DNA of 62,873 nt from Pseudomonas sp. (GTDB taxonomy: Bacteria; Pseudomonadota; Gammaproteobacteria; Pseudomonadales; Pseudomonadaceae). The notes under the pieces are model-generated. The model saw only the letters and a list, made by a program, of their open reading frames with translations. It was not told the origin of the DNA and ran no database searches. Numbering within the stretch: the stretch's first letter is position 1; every line of letters starts with the position of its first letter. Positions 60,232-62,873 of this stretch are shown in pieces. Both the position numbers and the translations under genes were made by a program. Location: the NCBI RefSeq assembly GCF_017744435.1, contig NZ_JAGIBG010000032.1, forward strand, positions 1 through 62,873, written 5' to 3'.

Positions 60232-62684
60232 GGCGTTCTCCTTGGGTGGTGCGCTGCGTCCATCGCGGACAAGCCTGCTGGTACCGGCAGGCGGGTCAGG
60301 CGCAGGGCATTGAGCACCACGATCAGCGAGCTGACCGACATGCCGATGGCCGCCCATACGGGGGTGATCCAGCCAAGCGCGGCGAACGGCAACATGAGGC
60401 CATTATACAGGGTCGCCCAGAGCAGATTCTCGAGGATGTTACGGCGGGTGCGGCGGGCCAGGTCGAAGGCCTGCACCAGGGCCTGCAGGCGGTTGGACAG
60501 CAGCACCGCGTCGGCACTGGTCTTGGCCAGGTCGGTGGCGCTGCCCATGGCGATGCTGATGTCGGCGGCGGCCAGCACGGGCACGTCGTTGACTCCGTCG
60601 CCAAGCATCAGGACCTTGCGACCGGACGCCTGCAGTGCCTTGAGCCGGTCCAGCTTGTCGTCCGGGCGCAGGCCGCCAATGGCCTGGTCGATGCCCAGTT
60701 GCGCGGCCACCTCGGCGACCATCGGCGAGCTGTCGCCGGACAGCAACAAGGTGCGCCAGCCGCGCGCCTGGCAGGCAGCCAGCAGCGCCGGGGCATCCTC
60801 GCGCAAGCGATCATCGAGGCCGAACCAGGCCAGCGGGCCCTGGCGGTCACCCAGCAGCAGCCACTGGCCGCGAGGTTCCGGCACGGTGGGGATTTCGGCG
60901 CCACTCAGGGCGCAGACGAACGTGGCCTGGCCGATGCGCAGCGGCTGGCCGTCGACCCGGCCTTCAAGGCCGAGCCCCGGGACGGTCTGCACGTCGTCGG
61001 CGGGGGCGGCGGTGCGGCCAAAGGCGCGTGCAATCGGGTGCTCGGAGCGGTTCTCGAGGGCGGCGGCGAGGGCCAGGCAGCGGTCGGCCGGCAGCGCCGC
61101 CAGTGGGCGGATGCTGCGCAGGGTCAGGCGGCCTTCGGTGAGGGTGCCGGTCTTGTCGAAAATCACCGTGTCGATCTGGTTCAGGCCCTCAAGCACATGG
61201 CCGCGGGTCACCAGCAGGCCAAGCTTGTGCAGGGTGCCGGTGGCGGCGGTGAGCGCGGTCGGGGTGGCCAGGGACAGGGCGCACGGGCAGGTCGCCACCA
61301 GCATGGCGAGGACGATCCAGAACGCCCGCGCCGGGTCCAGGTACCACCACCACAGGCCGATGGCCACGGCGGCCAGCAGTGAGAACAGCAGGAAGAACTG
61401 CGAGGCGCGGTCGGCGATTTCCGCCAGCCGGGGTTTCTCTGTCTGCGCGCGTTCAAGCAGGCGGACAATGGCGGACAGGCGCGAGTCATGGCCGAGGGCT
61501 TCGACTTCCACGTTCAGTGTGCTCTCGACGTTCAATGTGCCGCCGGTGACGCGCTCGCCGACCCGCCGTGGTTGCGGCAGGTACTCGCCGGTCAGCAGCG
61601 ACTCGTCGACGCTGGAGCGCCCTTCGACGATGCGCCCGTCGGCCGGGATCACCGCGCCAGGCAGCACCTGCACGGTGTCGCCCCGCTGCAGTTCACCGAG
61701 CAGGATGCGTTCGGCCCGCCCATAACTGTCCAGGCGCAGGCATGAGGCCGGTAGCAGGTTGACCAACTGCGCGGTGGCAGCGGCCGTGCGTTCGCGGGCG
61801 CGGCGCTCGAGGTAGCGGCCCGTGAGCAGGAACAGGGCGAACATGCCGACGGTATCGAAATACAACTCGCCGCTACCGGTCACGGCCGTCCAGATGCCGG
61901 CGCCAAAGGCCAGGCCGATGGCCAGCGACACCGACACGTCCATGGTCAGGTGGCGGGTGCGCAGGTCACGTGCGGCGCCCTTGAAGAACGGTGCGCAGCT
62001 GTAGAACACGATGGGAATGGTCAGGAACAGCGCGACCCAGCGCAGGATGGTGTGCATCTCCGGCGACAGGTCGATGTTGAATTCCGGCCAGGTGGCCATG
62101 GTCGCCATCATCGCTTGGAACCACAGCAGCCCGGCCACGCCCAGGCGGCGCAGGGCGCTGCGGTTCTCCCTGGCGAGCTGCTCGGCGGCCTGATCGGGCT
62201 GGTACGGGTGGGCGGCGTAGCCGATCTGGCGCAGTTCGGCGAGCAGCCGGGACAGCGGCAGCTGCTGGTCGTCCCAGTTGAGCAGCAGGCGGTGGTTGGA
62301 CAGGTTCAGGCGGGCTTCGGCGACGCCGGGCAGGTTGCGCAGGTGCTTTTCGATCAGCCAGCCGCAGGCGGCGCAGCTGATGCCCTCGACCAGCAGGGTA
62401 GTTTCGGCCAGGTCGCCGGCATGGCGGACGAAGCGCTGCTGCACGTCGTTGCGGTCGTACAGGGCCAGTTCGTCTTGCAGTTGTTTCGGCAGTGCCTCGG
62501 GGTTGGCGCTGCTGTCGCTGCGGTGCTGGTAGTAGTGCTCCAGGCCACCGGCGACGATGGACTCGGCCACCGCCTGGCAGCCGGGGCAGCAGAACTGCCG
62601 GGGCTCGCCGAGGACCACGGCGGTGAAGCGGCTGCCGGCGGGGACGGGCAGGGCGCAGTGGTAGCAGGGGGTGGGTTGGGTCAT
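60213..62684 (-). CDS. ccoI: Copper-type P1B ATPase CcoI/FixI
   Basis: An 823-residue copper-exporting ATPase for cbb3 oxidase maturation. The N-terminus has CYHC and CCPGC cysteine pairs and an HMA-type GISCAACGWL. There are eight membrane helices with the CPC motif (ATCPCALSLATP), the phosphorylation site DKTGTLT and GDGVND. The gene starts at 62684, right before the window's right-end fold-back, so its usual 5' neighbours (ccoG/ccoH and the oxidase genes) cannot be seen here. Confidence 0.95.
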   Translation of the reverse strand: MTQPTPCYHCALPVPAGSRFTAVVLGEPRQFCCPGCQAVAESIVAGGLEHYYQHRSDSSANPEALPKQLQDELALYDRNDVQQRFVRHAGDLAETTLLVEGISCAACGWLIEKHLRNLPGVAEARLNLSNHRLLLNWDDQQLPLSRLLAELRQIGYAAHPYQPDQAAEQLARENRSALRRLGVAGLLWFQAMMATMATWPEFNIDLSPEMHTILRWVALFLTIPIVFYSCAPFFKGAARDLRTRHLTMDVSVSLAIGLAFGAGIWTAVTGSGELYFDTVGMFALFLLTGRYLERRARERTAAATAQLVNLLPASCLRLDSYGRAERILLGELQRGDTVQVLPGAVIPADGRIVEGRSSVDESLLTGEYLPQPRRVGERVTGGTLNVESTLNVEVEALGHDSRLSAIVRLLERAQTEKPRLAEIADRASQFFLLFSLLAAVAIGLWWWYLDPARAFWIVLAMLVATCPCALSLATPTALTAATGTLHKLGLLVTRGHVLEGLNQIDTVIFDKTGTLTEGRLTLRSIRPLAALPADRCLALAAALENRSEHPIARAFGRTAAPADDVQTVPGLGLEGRVDGQPLRIGQATFVCALSGAEIPTVPEPRGQWLLLGDRQGPLAWFGLDDRLREDAPALLAACQARGWRTLLLSGDSSPMVAEVAAQLGIDQAIGGLRPDDKLDRLKALQASGRKVLMLGDGVNDVPVLAAADISIAMGSATDLAKTSADAVLLSNRLQALVQAFDLARRTRRNILENLLWATLYNGLMLPFAALGWITPVWAAIGMSVSSLIVVLNALRLTRLPVPAGLSAMDAAHHPRRTPCPHSM

Positions 62685-62873
62685 AAGGCGAACACGGCTG
62701 GTGGGGCAGATGATATACCCTGTGGGAGCGGGCTTGCCCGCGAATGCGGTTGATCAGGCAATGATGTTTTCAGGTCTGGCGCATTCGCGGGCAAGCCCGC
62801 TCCCACAGGGTATATCATCTGCCCCACCAGCCGTGTTCGCCTTATGACCCAACCCACCCCCTGCTACCACTGC
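62655..62873. repeat. Right-end perfect fold-back (94-bp arms) around a REP pair
   Basis: Bases 62655-62748 are the exact reverse complement of 62780-62873, with a 31-bp spacer. The right arm repeats the first ten codons of ccoI on the plus strand (from 62844). The arm length is identical to that at the left end. The centre is a REP pair (tgtgggagcgggcttgcccgcgaatgc). Most likely an assembly fold-back rather than real duplication. Confidence 0.9.

Noticed and set aside
3088..62801. CRISPR-like array from recurring gcgggcttgcccgctccc units
   Set aside because: The units are dispersed, intergenic and arranged as inverted doublets of REP type, with no regular spacers or cas genes.
1..62873. Hairpin telomeres of a linear replicon
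   Set aside because: Perfect fold-backs at both ends could suggest covalently closed telomeres, but the content is core chromosomal genes, no protelomerase is present, and both arms are 94 bp and centred on ordinary REP elements.

Overview
The window looks like a chromosomal segment of a Pseudomonas of the P. putida group. The evidence is high GC, many REP hairpins of the type gcgggcN3-4cccgctcccacagg, the order smc-zipA-ligA-4.5S RNA-dnaX-ybaB-recR-apt-anr-hemN-ccoSI, and a complete Pseudomonas-style purine and glyoxylate gene set. No rRNA, tRNA, CRISPR array, transposase or phage gene is visible. Both ends are perfect 94-bp fold-backs centred on REP palindromes, which I read as assembly artefacts, so true flanking sequence is missing at both ends.

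Layout. (1) 159-2995: sulfate-binding protein, a voltage-sensor K+ channel with a C-terminal zinc ribbon, and a urea transporter. (2) 3196-10378: glyoxylate assimilation, gcl-hyi-glxR then a glycerate kinase overlapping pyruvate kinase, with a divergent GlcG-like gene. (3) 10484-13163: a TetR regulator, then a lower-GC pair encoding an octopine/nopaline-type dehydrogenase and an EamA exporter, the least ordinary locus here. (4) 13413-23071: a MuxABC-OpmB/MdtABC-type RND pump and a DUF808 membrane protein. (5) 23211-25619: an LTA-synthase-like sulfatase and a small unknown membrane protein. (6) 25686-43130: the purine island, with two Tsx-like outer-membrane channels, urate permease, puuD, allA, uraD, puuE, hiuH, a second purine permease, a GntR regulator, aqpZ, guaD and xdhABC. 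(7) 43398-62684: core genes, namely a second GntR, smc, zipA, ligA, 4.5S RNA, a lipoprotein, a periplasmic binding protein, dnaX, ybaB, recR, apt, anr, hemN, a TauE/SafE-like gene, ccoS and ccoI.

How it fits together. Guanine is deaminated by GuaD, xanthine oxidised by XdhABC, urate opened by PuuD, and the ring processed by HiuH, UraD, PuuE and AllA to urea and glyoxylate. Gcl, Hyi/GlxR, glycerate kinase and pyruvate kinase then carry glyoxylate carbon to pyruvate. Two things tie the halves together in the sequence itself. A 10-bp palindrome YTGTRTACAA occurs at the gcl/glcG, puuE/hiuH and purine permease/GntR promoters. A-rich Crc/Hfq-like motifs sit at the translation starts of at least six of these genes. 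A second, 16-bp motif (YTGACT-N4-GGTCAR) occurs at three purine-related promoters. Allantoicase is not in the cluster, so the pathway has a visible gap.
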